Below, piece by piece: positions 17,460-25,396 of a stretch of DNA of 64,000 nt. Source of the stretch: MWDV01 sp964634255 (GTDB lineage Bacteria; Verrucomicrobiota; Verrucomicrobiia; Limisphaerales; MWDV01); the NCBI GenBank assembly GCA_964634255.1, contig CAZWJC010000004.1:13082-77081 (forward strand), in the 5' to 3' direction. Made by a program: the position numbers and the translations under genes. Position 1 is the first letter of the stretch. The number at the start of each line of letters is the position of its first letter. Under the pieces are notes generated by a model. The model was not told the origin of the DNA. It saw nothing but the letters and a program-made list of their open reading frames with translations, and searched no databases.

Positions 17460-18472
17460 GCCAGGCCGTCCTCCTCGTCAATCTCGGTTCGCCCGACGCG
17501 CCCACGGTGCCGGCCGTGCGGCGTTACCTGAATGAATTCCTGATGGATGGTCGGGTGATTGATGTGCCGTGGCCGCTGCGACGGCTTATCGTGGGCCTGA
17601 TCTTGATCAATCGCCCCAAGGCCTCCGCCCATGCCTACCAGACCGTCTGGACGCCGGAAGGCTCGCCGCTCATCGTCACCAGCCGCAACGTGCAGCGCCT
17701 GCTCCAGGAGCGCGTGCGGGTCCCGGTCGAGCTGGCGATGCGCTACCAGAACCCTTCCATCACCGCCGCGGTGCAAAGCCTTGCCGGCCGCGGTGTCAGC
17801 CAACTTCATGTCATCCCCCTATTCCCGCATTACGCGATGTCGAGTTACGAGACGGCGGTGGAACGCGTGAAAGAAGTTGCGGCGAAGCTCTCGCCACGGG
17901 TTTCGTTGACGATCGAACCGCCGTACGGCGACGCACCAGATTACGTTGCCGCGCTGGTGGCCAGCGCAGAACCGCAGCTCCGGCAGGGTTTCGATCATTT
18001 GCTGTTCAGCTTCCACGGAGTGCCCGAGCGGCAGATCAAGAAGTCCGACCCGACCGGCTGCCATTGCCTGACAGTGCGGGAGTGTTGTCAGGTCAAGAGT
18101 GAGGCTCATGCGTTCTGCTACCGCCACCAGTGTTACCGCACGGCGGAAGAATTCGTAAGGCGCGCGGGCTTGACCGCCGGGAAATGGTCGGTGGCCTTTC
18201 AATCCCGGCTCGGGCGGGATCCCTGGCTGAAGCCCTATACGGATTTTGAGCTGGAGCGCCTCGCCATGGAGGGCGTGAAGCGACTGCTCGTAATCTGCCC
18301 GGCGTTCGTATCCGACTGCCTGGAAACCATTGAAGAGATCGGTCTGCGCGGAAAGGAGACTTTCCTGAAGGTCGGCGGCAAAGAATTCGAGCGAATCCCT
18401 TGTCTCAACGAGCATCCGCTATGGATCGCCGCCTTGGACCGGATGGTGGGTCGCGCGTTTGCTCGCGCCTGA
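17456..18472 (+). CDS. hemH: Ferrochelatase
   Basis: 338 residues. Family marks: VLLVNLGSPDAP at the start, VIPLFPHYAMSSYETAVERV, the catalytic His187 in LFSFHGVPE, VAFQSRLGRDPWLKPYT and CPAFVSDCLETIEEI with the conserved acidic residue. It inserts iron into the porphyrin in the last steps of haem synthesis. Six cysteines are packed between residues 202 and 226 (Cys202, 204, 210, 211, 221, 226), reminiscent of ferrochelatases that hold an internal [2Fe-2S] cluster. The start overlaps the stop of the oxidase gene (ATGA). The third haem gene in this window, hemL, is more than 20 kb away. Confidence 0.95.
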   Translation: MSQAVLLVNLGSPDAPTVPAVRRYLNEFLMDGRVIDVPWPLRRLIVGLILINRPKASAHAYQTVWTPEGSPLIVTSRNVQRLLQERVRVPVELAMRYQNPSITAAVQSLAGRGVSQLHVIPLFPHYAMSSYETAVERVKEVAAKLSPRVSLTIEPPYGDAPDYVAALVASAEPQLRQGFDHLLFSFHGVPERQIKKSDPTGCHCLTVRECCQVKSEAHAFCYRHQCYRTAEEFVRRAGLTAGKWSVAFQSRLGRDPWLKPYTDFELERLAMEGVKRLLVICPAFVSDCLETIEEIGLRGKETFLKVGGKEFERIPCLNEHPLWIAALDRMVGRAFARA

Positions 18473-18537
18473 TGGGCTGAGGAACCGACCGCTTGCCGAT
18501 AGCCAGCTCATAGGTTCCAGACGGTCCGAACGATGGG

Positions 18538-18554
18538 CTTAATGTCGCCTTAAT
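18538..18554 (+). promoter_or_regulatory. Two CTTAAT half-sites, 11 bp apart (possible Pho-type box)
   Basis: CTTAAT occurs at 18538-18543 and again at 18549-18554, an 11-bp period as used by PhoB/PhoP-type response regulators whose half-sites (TTAACA, CTTAACCT) are similar. It lies about 150 bases before a polyphosphate polymerase gene, where phosphate control would make sense. Two half-sites are a weak signal on their own. Confidence 0.3.
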
Positions 18555-18702
18555 CCCCCGTTGGGCATCCTGTGCGCGTGCGATGGATGTCGATGGACAT
18601 GCTGCGATCCGCAGAAAGTGTTAGCCAGTCGGATGGCACTGTTGCATATTTTTGCCGCATGAAGTCCATGGCAGCGTATCAGCCTGGAAGAGGTGACCGC
18701 CG

Positions 18703-19494
18703 ATGACCGCCGACCGGATGCAAGCGCAGCGCTTCGAGCGCAAGTATTTCATCACGGAACGGCAGGCCGACGAGGTGCGGGCGTTTGTGGCGGGGTACTT
18801 GGAACTGGACGAGTTCAGTCGAGAACAACCCAGCCACAGCTATCCGGTCCACAGCATCTATCTGGATTCCGACCAACTCGCTACTTACTGGGCGACCGTC
18901 CATTGCGAGAAAAAGCGATTCAAGCTGCGGGTGCGTTACTACAACGACGAATCGCCGCTGTTCTTCGAAATCAAGCGACGCGAGAACGAGTGCATCCTCA
19001 AGCAACGCGGCGCGGTGCATCGGGAGTTCGGCGCGATGCTGCTGGCAGGCCACTTGCCCGCGCCGGAACACCTGCTCTCGGGCAAGCCTCAGCATCTGGC
19101 CGCCTTGCAGCGGTTCTCCTACATGATGCAACGGCTGCGAGCCCGCCCCGTGGTGCATGTGGGATATCTTCGCGAGGCGTGGGTCAGCACGCAGGGCAAT
19201 TCAGTGCGGGTCACCATTGATCATCACGTGCGGGGTGAACCGCGTCAGGAAGCGCGCTTTACCACACAGATGGACAATCCGGTCTTTCCGTTCGGTCGGC
19301 AAATCGTGCTGGAGATCAAGTTCACAGACCGTTTCCCGGACTGGCTTCGCGACATGGTCCGCCACCTCAACCTGACGCAGACCGGGGCGCCGAAGTATTG
19401 TGGCAGCATTATGAACGCCGGCGAACAGCGTGTCGCAGCGCGACACTTGGACGAGAATGAACAAAAGCTGGCGGCGGTGATGAAGTATTGTTAA
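18703..19494 (+). CDS. VTC-domain protein, probable polyphosphate polymerase
   Basis: 263 residues forming one VTC domain (the catalytic fold of yeast Vtc4 and its bacterial relatives). Basic and acidic tunnel-lining motifs are visible: QRFERKYFIT, HSIYLDSD, FKLRVRYY, FFEIKRRENECILKQRG, RVTIDHHVRGEP and VLEIKFTDRFPDWL. VTC4 makes polyphosphate from ATP; bacterial single-domain homologues are predicted to do the same but few have been tested. GGAAGAGG upstream of the ATG is a good ribosome-binding site. It heads a three-gene unit with a DUF4956 membrane protein and an HlyD-type adaptor, so the polymer may be made at, or moved across, the inner membrane. Confidence 0.88.
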   Translation: MTADRMQAQRFERKYFITERQADEVRAFVAGYLELDEFSREQPSHSYPVHSIYLDSDQLATYWATVHCEKKRFKLRVRYYNDESPLFFEIKRRENECILKQRGAVHREFGAMLLAGHLPAPEHLLSGKPQHLAALQRFSYMMQRLRARPVVHVGYLREAWVSTQGNSVRVTIDHHVRGEPRQEARFTTQMDNPVFPFGRQIVLEIKFTDRFPDWLRDMVRHLNLTQTGAPKYCGSIMNAGEQRVAARHLDENEQKLAAVMKYC

Positions 19495-19545
19495 ACGTGT
19501 GTGGAATCGAGGTTGTCTTCGCTGACAGCCGATAGGGGTGCGGTT

Positions 19546-20235
19546 ATGATCGATAGTCTATTCAACGGGGATTTTGGGCGGGCCCCGACAAACTTTCCCG
19601 CCCTGATCATGGGCCTGCTGCTGGCTCTCGCCGGCGGGCATGTGCTGGCATGGGTATACATGGTCACCCACTCCGGCTTGTCTTACTCGCGCTCCTTCGT
19701 GAAGTCACTGGTGGTCATGCCGGTGATTGTGGCACTGGTCATGCATGTCCTTTCCAACAACATCATCACGGCCTTCGGCATGATGGCGGTGTTTACCATC
19801 GTGCGCTTCCGCAACATGCTCCGCGACACCTTGGACACGACCTACATCCTGGTGGTGCTGGCCATGGGTATGGCGGCGGGCAGCCAGAAATTTGCGACCG
19901 CTGTGGCCGGGGTGGCCATTATGTCCCTGGCGTTGCTCTACCTATGGGCGACGTCCTTTGGCAGTCGGCATCGTTACGATGTCATCCTCAATCTGCGCTG
20001 GTCGCGTCCGTTGGCAGATGTTGGGGAGGTTGACCGACTGCTGCAGCGCCACGTTCGCCGTAGCCGGCGCGCCAGTCAGCGCGCCACCTTGGGGGAAACC
20101 GCAGGAGCCGACCTGTCGTACTGGTTGCTGCTTCGCGACCCGGCCCGGGTGGATGAAATGTTGAGCGAGGTGCGTGAGCTGGACGGAGTGTCGCATGTCA
20201 GTTCCATTCTCGCAGAAGACGAATCGGAGGTTTGA
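19546..20235 (+). CDS. DUF4956 integral membrane protein
   Basis: 229 residues. I use the ATG at 19546; the frame also has a GTG at 19501 but the family starts near the later codon. About four to five membrane segments fill the first 145 residues (FPALIMGLLLALAGGHVLAW, VKSLVVMPVIVALVMHVL, ILVVLAMGMAAGS, VAIMSLALLYLW), with the family core AFGMMAVFTIVRFRNMLRD. The last 85 residues are soluble, with an Arg-rich patch (RRSRRASQR). DUF4956 is regularly found next to VTC polymerases; its role is not known and a channel or scaffold for the polymer is only a guess. The stop is one base before the next start. Confidence 0.88.
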   Translation: MIDSLFNGDFGRAPTNFPALIMGLLLALAGGHVLAWVYMVTHSGLSYSRSFVKSLVVMPVIVALVMHVLSNNIITAFGMMAVFTIVRFRNMLRDTLDTTYILVVLAMGMAAGSQKFATAVAGVAIMSLALLYLWATSFGSRHRYDVILNLRWSRPLADVGEVDRLLQRHVRRSRRASQRATLGETAGADLSYWLLLRDPARVDEMLSEVRELDGVSHVSSILAEDESEV

Positions 20236-20236
20236 A

Positions 20237-21364
20237 ATGGAGAAGTCTGATTTGAAGCCCATTCCGATTCCGCCGCGGCAGCGGTTGCGCGAGTTCCAGG
20301 TCATCTATCTGCCGGTCGTGTCATTTGCGGTACTGCTGGTGGTAATCGGCTGGATGTGGGTGCGCTACGTGTCGCCTGCCACCATCGTAGGTGAAGTCGA
20401 GACCGTTCGATCCAAGGTGATCACGACTGTGGCCGGAACGTTGCAGGAACTCAAAGTGGACCGGCTCTCCAGCGTCACCAACGGCCAACTATTGGCGATC
20501 ATCAGCGTACTGGACACCAACCAGATCGAGGCAGAGGCAGCGGCGGCGACGGCTGATCTGCAGCTCATGAAGGCACGGATGGATCTGGATAGGGTGCGAA
20601 ATGCCAATGGCCAGGCGCAACTCCGCGCTGAAGTGCAACTCGAACAGCTCAGTCTGGAAGTCGCCCGCATACACCTCGTCCAAGCGGAGGGGGAGTTGCA
20701 GCGAACCAAGAAGCTCTACGATGACCAACTTACCGCCCGCGGCGCGGGCGCGGCACGCAATGACTTTGGCTACGATGTCGCCCTGCGGGATCGCGACACG
20801 TTGCGGGCGGAAGTCGCCGCCCGCGAGAAGACGGTGGCCGGCCTTCAAGCCGATGTCGAACGTCTCCAGGCTGCGGGCGCTGCGAACGTGGGCGCGCCTG
20901 ATGCAACCATTGAGCAAGCCATCCTTAAGCAGCGTGAACGCCTGGATCGCCTCGAGCGAGCCTTTGAACTCCGCTCGCCCATCGGCGGCTTCGTCAGCGT
21001 GGTGGATCATCTGCCCGGCGAGAAGGTCATGGCCGGCGAAACCATCGCGGTGGTCAGCGCCGAGAAATCCGACCGCATCCTGGCTTGGGTCCGCCAGCCG
21101 GTGACGATCCGGCCAAACCCGGGTGACATGGTCGAGGTGCGACGTGGGGTGATTGGTGAGCCCCCCTTTCAAGCCATGATCGTCAAGGTGGGCAAGCAGT
21201 TGGAGCCAATCAATCCCACGGCCGTGCCCCTTGCCGCCACGCTGCAGCAAGCTGAGTTTGGCTTGCCGCTGATTGTCAAAGCCCCGGACATCGTGGACCT
21301 GATCCCCGGCGAAGCCGTTCAGATGCGGGTGATTCGGCGCATGCCCGCGGCCCCGAAGAATTGA
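20237..21364 (+). CDS. HlyD-type membrane-fusion/adaptor protein
   Basis: 375 residues with one N-terminal membrane helix (VSFAVLLVVIGWMWVRY), a lipoyl/barrel-sandwich half (VITTVAGTLQELKV), a long coiled-coil hairpin (about 100-265, rich in Glu, Ala, Arg and Leu) and the returning lipoyl half plus beta-barrel (FELRSPIGGFVSVVDHLPGE). This is the layout of periplasmic adaptors of tripartite exporters. The ATG at 20237 has a strong GGAGG site and follows the DUF4956 stop by one base, so it belongs to the VTC operon. No transporter or outer-membrane partner is encoded beside it, so what it connects to is unclear. Confidence 0.88.
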   Translation: MEKSDLKPIPIPPRQRLREFQVIYLPVVSFAVLLVVIGWMWVRYVSPATIVGEVETVRSKVITTVAGTLQELKVDRLSSVTNGQLLAIISVLDTNQIEAEAAAATADLQLMKARMDLDRVRNANGQAQLRAEVQLEQLSLEVARIHLVQAEGELQRTKKLYDDQLTARGAGAARNDFGYDVALRDRDTLRAEVAAREKTVAGLQADVERLQAAGAANVGAPDATIEQAILKQRERLDRLERAFELRSPIGGFVSVVDHLPGEKVMAGETIAVVSAEKSDRILAWVRQPVTIRPNPGDMVEVRRGVIGEPPFQAMIVKVGKQLEPINPTAVPLAATLQQAEFGLPLIVKAPDIVDLIPGEAVQMRVIRRMPAAPKN

Positions 21365-21482
21365 CCTGACTGCCTCCCGCAGTCGCGTTGACACCTCGAT
21401 CTGAACCGAAGGTTGGTGCTGCTGGGCCCAGCGGAATTCCGCATTCGACTTTTGCGGATGGTTTTTCCATAGTTCCTCTCAC

Positions 21483-22364
21483 ATGAAGTCCATGACCGGT
21501 TACGGGCGCGGGGAATGCGCACAGGACGGCTTCAAGGTTACCGTCGAGCTCAGTTCGGTGAACCGCAAGCAGGCGGAGATTGCGGTCAATCTACCGCGCG
21601 AGATGGAGATGCTGGAAGCGCCGTTGCGCGACCTCGTCAACCGCCACATTGCGCGCGGACGTCTCACGGGACGGATCGCGCTGCACGCGGGCTCCAGCCG
21701 GGCAGCGGCCCGTCAGCACATCAACGTCGCGCTGGCCGAAGCCTACGCCCGCGAACTCGCCCGCTTGGCAAAACACCTCAAACTCTCCGGTGCGGTAACG
21801 CTGGACCAGCTCGTCCGTGCCCCCGGTGTGTTTCAGACCGACGAGGAACTCGCCGACGCCGAGAGTCTCTGGCCCGCGGTGGAGAAGGCGCTCCGGCAAG
21901 CGCTCGCGGCGCTGGTGAAGATGCGGGAACGCGAAGGCGCCCATCTGGAGAAGGACTTGGCGGTGCGCGTTGCCGCAATGCGCAAGTGCGTGGCGCGGGT
22001 GAAGGCGCAGGCGCCTCAGGCGGCGGAACGCTATCGCCAGCAGCTCATTGAGCGGATCAAGAGCGCCGGCCTTGCGTCGCCCGCTCCGGATGACGAGCGG
22101 CTGCTCAAGGAAGTGGTCTTCTTCGCCGATCGCTCGGACATCACCGAGGAATTGACTCGCTTGGAAAGCCACTTCAAACAGTTTGAAGATGGCCGCAAGT
22201 CCAGCGAGCCGGTGGGACGAATGCTGGATTTTCTCGCGCAGGAAATGAACCGGGAGGTCAACACCATCGGCTCCAAGGCCAACGATGCGCTCATCTCGCG
22301 TGAAGTCGTGGTGCTAAAGGCGGAATTGGAGAAGTTCCGGGAACAGGCTCAAAACGTTGAATGA
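21483..22364 (+). CDS. yicC: YicC-family endoribonuclease
   Basis: 293 residues with both family signatures: the N-terminal KSMTGYGRGE and the C-terminal EMNREVNTIGSKANDALIS followed by VVVLKAELEKFREQAQNVE. The length fits YicC/YloC, cytoplasmic RNases that act on structured or small RNAs. It lies six bases before gmk, the usual bacterial order, and opens the long chain that runs through the kinase and regulator genes to the squalene/phytoene synthase. Confidence 0.93.
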   Translation: MKSMTGYGRGECAQDGFKVTVELSSVNRKQAEIAVNLPREMEMLEAPLRDLVNRHIARGRLTGRIALHAGSSRAAARQHINVALAEAYARELARLAKHLKLSGAVTLDQLVRAPGVFQTDEELADAESLWPAVEKALRQALAALVKMREREGAHLEKDLAVRVAAMRKCVARVKAQAPQAAERYRQQLIERIKSAGLASPAPDDERLLKEVVFFADRSDITEELTRLESHFKQFEDGRKSSEPVGRMLDFLAQEMNREVNTIGSKANDALISREVVVLKAELEKFREQAQNVE

Positions 22365-22370
22365 ACCAGC

Positions 22371-22994
22371 ATGGCTGACGCTGCTTCCAACGCCCTTTTG
22401 GTCGTTATTTCCGCCCCATCGGGCGCGGGCAAGACCACGGTTTGCCAGCAGGTGCTGGCGGCGCGGCCCGACATGTCGCGGGCCATTACTTGTACCACGC
22501 GGGCGCCGCGCCCGGGTGAACAGGACGGTGTGGATTACTATTTCCTCGATGCTGCGGATTTCCTGAGGCGCGTCGAGGCGGGCAACTTCCTCGAACACGC
22601 CACGGTCTATGGCCACAGCTATGGCACGTTGAAATCCGAGGTGCTCACCAAACTGCGCGCCGGGAAGGATGTGTTGCTTAACGTGGATGTGCAGGGCGCC
22701 GCCACCATTCGCGCGCGTGCCGCGGAAGACCCGGAGTTGAGCCGGGCGCTGGTGAACGTGTTCCTGACGCCGCCCTCGATGGCGGTGCTGGAGGGCCGAT
22801 TGCGCAAGCGCGACACGGACAGCGAGGCGGTGATTCAAAAACGTCTCAGCGTGGCACGGCAAGAAATCGGTCAGTGGAAGCACTACGATTACCTGCTGAT
22901 CAGCGGCACGATTCCCGAAGACCTGCGGCGCATGCAGGTAATTATCGAGGCCGAGAAGATGCGCTGTTCGCGGGCGCAGTCTCCCGCGGTTTGA
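22371..22994 (+). CDS. gmk: Guanylate kinase
   Basis: 207 residues. The P-loop is APSGAGKTTVC; the GMP-binding motif is TCTTRAPRPGEQDGVDYYFL and the lid region follows with RLRKRDTDSEAVIQKRL. It phosphorylates GMP to GDP in the cytoplasm. It starts six bases after yicC. In many bacteria rpoZ (RNA polymerase omega) follows gmk and precedes coaBC; only 86 bases separate gmk from the next gene here and no omega-like ORF fits. Confidence 0.95.
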   Translation: MADAASNALLVVISAPSGAGKTTVCQQVLAARPDMSRAITCTTRAPRPGEQDGVDYYFLDAADFLRRVEAGNFLEHATVYGHSYGTLKSEVLTKLRAGKDVLLNVDVQGAATIRARAAEDPELSRALVNVFLTPPSMAVLEGRLRKRDTDSEAVIQKRLSVARQEIGQWKHYDYLLISGTIPEDLRRMQVIIEAEKMRCSRAQSPAV

Positions 22995-23080
22995 ATGCGG
23001 ACGCGCGGCAATTGATGCGTTGAATGGCCCGGCCCGGACGGCGGTCCAATGCTGCGGTTTATGGGTTTGGAGCAGACCGA

Positions 23081-23662
23081 ATGAGCACAGGCAAGAACAT
23101 CGTACTCGGCGTTACCGGCTCGATTGCCGCCCACAAGGCAGCCGATCTGGCCAGCTTCCTGACGAAACAGGGTTGCCACGTCCGCGTGGTCATGACCGCG
23201 GATGCTCAAAAGTTCATTACGCCCCTGCCATTCAAAACCCTTTCCCGAAACCCCGTCGTCACGGACCTCTACGACGAAACCGGCGGTTGGGAGCCGACGC
23301 ACATCAAGCTGGCCGACGAAGCGAACCTGCTGCTCATTGCCCCAGCCACGGCGAATGTGATCGCGAAGCTGGCCCATGGCCTCGCGAATGACGCCTTGTC
23401 CTGCATCGCCCTGGCGTTGAACCCCGGTGCGAAGGTGCTGATTGCACCAGCCATGAACGGTAAAATGTGGCTGCACCCAGCCACGCAGCAAAACGTCGCC
23501 ATGCTCAAATCCCACGGCGTGGAATTCATCGGACCGGAAAAGGGGCTGTTGTCCTGCGGGTACGAGGGGATTGGGCGACTATGGCCGGTCGAGCAGATTG
23601 CCGAACGGGCGCTGGCTCTCCTGAATCCGCCGGACCGGAGCGCCGGCGGCCGCGCAAAATGA
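23081..23662 (+). CDS. coaC: Phosphopantothenoylcysteine decarboxylase (CoaC domain only)
   Basis: 193-residue flavoprotein of the HFCD family. Marks: VLGVTGSIAAHKAADL at the N-terminus, the catalytic His in THIKLADEANLLLIAPAT, the PAMNGKMW substrate-recognition motif and the CGYEGIGRLW clamp. It decarboxylates 4'-phosphopantothenoylcysteine in CoA synthesis. The ATG at 23081 was chosen because the family begins there; the frame extends upstream to 23024. The usual fused CoaB synthetase half is missing, so CoaB must be a separate gene elsewhere. Its stop overlaps the ATG of the histidine kinase (ATGA), tying the two in translation. Confidence 0.92.
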   Translation: MSTGKNIVLGVTGSIAAHKAADLASFLTKQGCHVRVVMTADAQKFITPLPFKTLSRNPVVTDLYDETGGWEPTHIKLADEANLLLIAPATANVIAKLAHGLANDALSCIALALNPGAKVLIAPAMNGKMWLHPATQQNVAMLKSHGVEFIGPEKGLLSCGYEGIGRLWPVEQIAERALALLNPPDRSAGGRAK

Positions 23663-25296
23663 ACTGGCGACTTTGGGGGGAGTTGTCGCGGCTGCCCAAG
23701 TTGCTGGCGGCGCCGCGTCCCGCCCCCGCCCAGTACGCCCGCCGCATTCTGGCGCTGCAGCGCAACGTCGTCCTCCCCGCCAAGCTGCTCGTCATCGCGG
23801 TCGCCTCCTACTATCTCTACTCGAAGAGTCCGGTGGATAAGGCGACGTACAGCTATGGCGTCATGCTCGATACGATGCGAGCCTTCTCCAACATCTACCT
23901 GTGCGTGAACCTGCTGGCGGCTGTGTCGTTCTTCGTGGTGCGACGATGCCCAGACGCCTTGGTGCAGTGGGTGGTGTTCGCCACTGGGTTGGCCGACGGT
24001 CTGTTCCTGGCCGGCCTGACGTTGCTGAGCGGCGGTTTCGACAGCACGCTATTCTGGGCCTTCCCGGGTTTGATCGTGCTCAATGCCTTCTGCATTCCGC
24101 TCGCCACGCCGCAGCTCGCGCTCAACATCGCGCTAAGCATTTTCTATCTTGGCGCCGGATTGTTGGAAGCCGAGTACCGTGTCCGCTCGCAAACGACCCC
24201 GGCCATTGCCTCGCGCCGGCCAATCCCCGCGTTGATGCCCGACGAAGTGACGGACCCCCGCGGACTCTTCAGCCGGCTGCGCAGGCAGAACGACGATGTG
24301 TCACGGCTGATGTGGAAACGCATTCCCGAAACAACCCGCCTGCAGTTGGCTAAATTGCTGGAAGAGAACCGCACTGACGAGTTGCATACGAATCTCGTGG
24401 AGGCCTTGGACCGGCTCCTGGCGCCGGCCGTGTACGACAAACCGCTACGCCGCGACGTTGAACCTTTGGACGACCCCACCGAGCCGTTTCTGCTGAAACT
24501 GGCCATCCTCTGGCTACTGGCCGCATGCTGCTATGGCGTGCAAGTGCTCATCGCCCGGCAGCAACTGGCCGAGGAGGAACAGAAAGAGTTCACCGCTCGC
24601 ACCGAGCAACTCCACTCCGCCGGTCGCCTCGCTGCTGAGGTGGCGCACCAAATCAAGAATCCGCTGGCTATCATCAACAACACCGCCTTCTCTCTGCAGC
24701 GTTCTCTGCAAACCGGCCGCGGCGGTGATCCCGCCCCACACATCCGCATCATTCAGGAGGAGATTGAGAAGGCTGACCGGATCATCACGCAGGTCATGGG
24801 TTACGCGGAGCTGAGCGAGGGGCGTGTGGAGAAGCTCAGCGTCGTCGAGGAACTGGACCGTGCCATCGACCACGTCTTTCCGCCCGGACTGGACTGTGGC
24901 ACCAAGATCCGCCGCGACTACGCGACCAGCTTCCCGCCCCTGCTTATGCAGCGCCGGCATCTGGGCGAAACCCTCGTCAATCTCCTGCAAAATGCCCGCG
25001 ACGTGCTGGCGGGCGGCGGGCACATTGTGGTCGTTGGCCGAGTGCTCCCGGACCACGCGGTGGAGATCGTAGTGGCGGACGACGGCCCGGGTATCCCGGA
25101 GGACAAGTTTGAGCGTGTGTTTGAAGCGTACTACACAACCCGACCCAAAGGCACGGGTTTGGGCCTGGCGATCGTCAAACACAACGTGGAACTCTACGGT
25201 GGTACGGTGCGCGTGGAATCTGAGCTTGGAAAAGGCGCGCGGTTCACCGTAGTATTCCCCGCCAAAGCGGCCATCAAATTGTCGAACCCAAGTTGA
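23659..25296 (+). CDS. Membrane-bound sensor histidine kinase
   Basis: 545 residues. The ATG at 23659 overlaps the coaC stop; the longer frame upstream is a shadow. Five membrane segments lie in about the first 180 residues (VLPAKLLVIAVASYYLY, VNLLAAVSFFVV, WVVFATGLADGLFLAGLTL, LNIALSIFYLGAGLL) and a sixth just before the kinase core (LLKLAILWLLAACCYGVQ). The core has His330 in AEVAHQIKNPLAIINN, N-box NLLQNARDVLAGGG, G1 VADDGPGIPED and G2 PKGTGLGLAIVKHN. There is no obvious periplasmic domain, so it may sense something in or at the membrane. The NtrC-type regulator 100 bases downstream is the likely partner. Confidence 0.93.
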   Translation: MNWRLWGELSRLPKLLAAPRPAPAQYARRILALQRNVVLPAKLLVIAVASYYLYSKSPVDKATYSYGVMLDTMRAFSNIYLCVNLLAAVSFFVVRRCPDALVQWVVFATGLADGLFLAGLTLLSGGFDSTLFWAFPGLIVLNAFCIPLATPQLALNIALSIFYLGAGLLEAEYRVRSQTTPAIASRRPIPALMPDEVTDPRGLFSRLRRQNDDVSRLMWKRIPETTRLQLAKLLEENRTDELHTNLVEALDRLLAPAVYDKPLRRDVEPLDDPTEPFLLKLAILWLLAACCYGVQVLIARQQLAEEEQKEFTARTEQLHSAGRLAAEVAHQIKNPLAIINNTAFSLQRSLQTGRGGDPAPHIRIIQEEIEKADRIITQVMGYAELSEGRVEKLSVVEELDRAIDHVFPPGLDCGTKIRRDYATSFPPLLMQRRHLGETLVNLLQNARDVLAGGGHIVVVGRVLPDHAVEIVVADDGPGIPEDKFERVFEAYYTTRPKGTGLGLAIVKHNVELYGGTVRVESELGKGARFTVVFPAKAAIKLSNPS

Positions 25297-25396
25297 AAAC
25301 TGCAGACACCAAAACCTCGCGCTGCCCCCGGGGAATGCCCAGCGGCCTGGGTAACCTTGTGGCGGTTTGCTGGCCCTCCGCATCGTCCTCGTCGCC

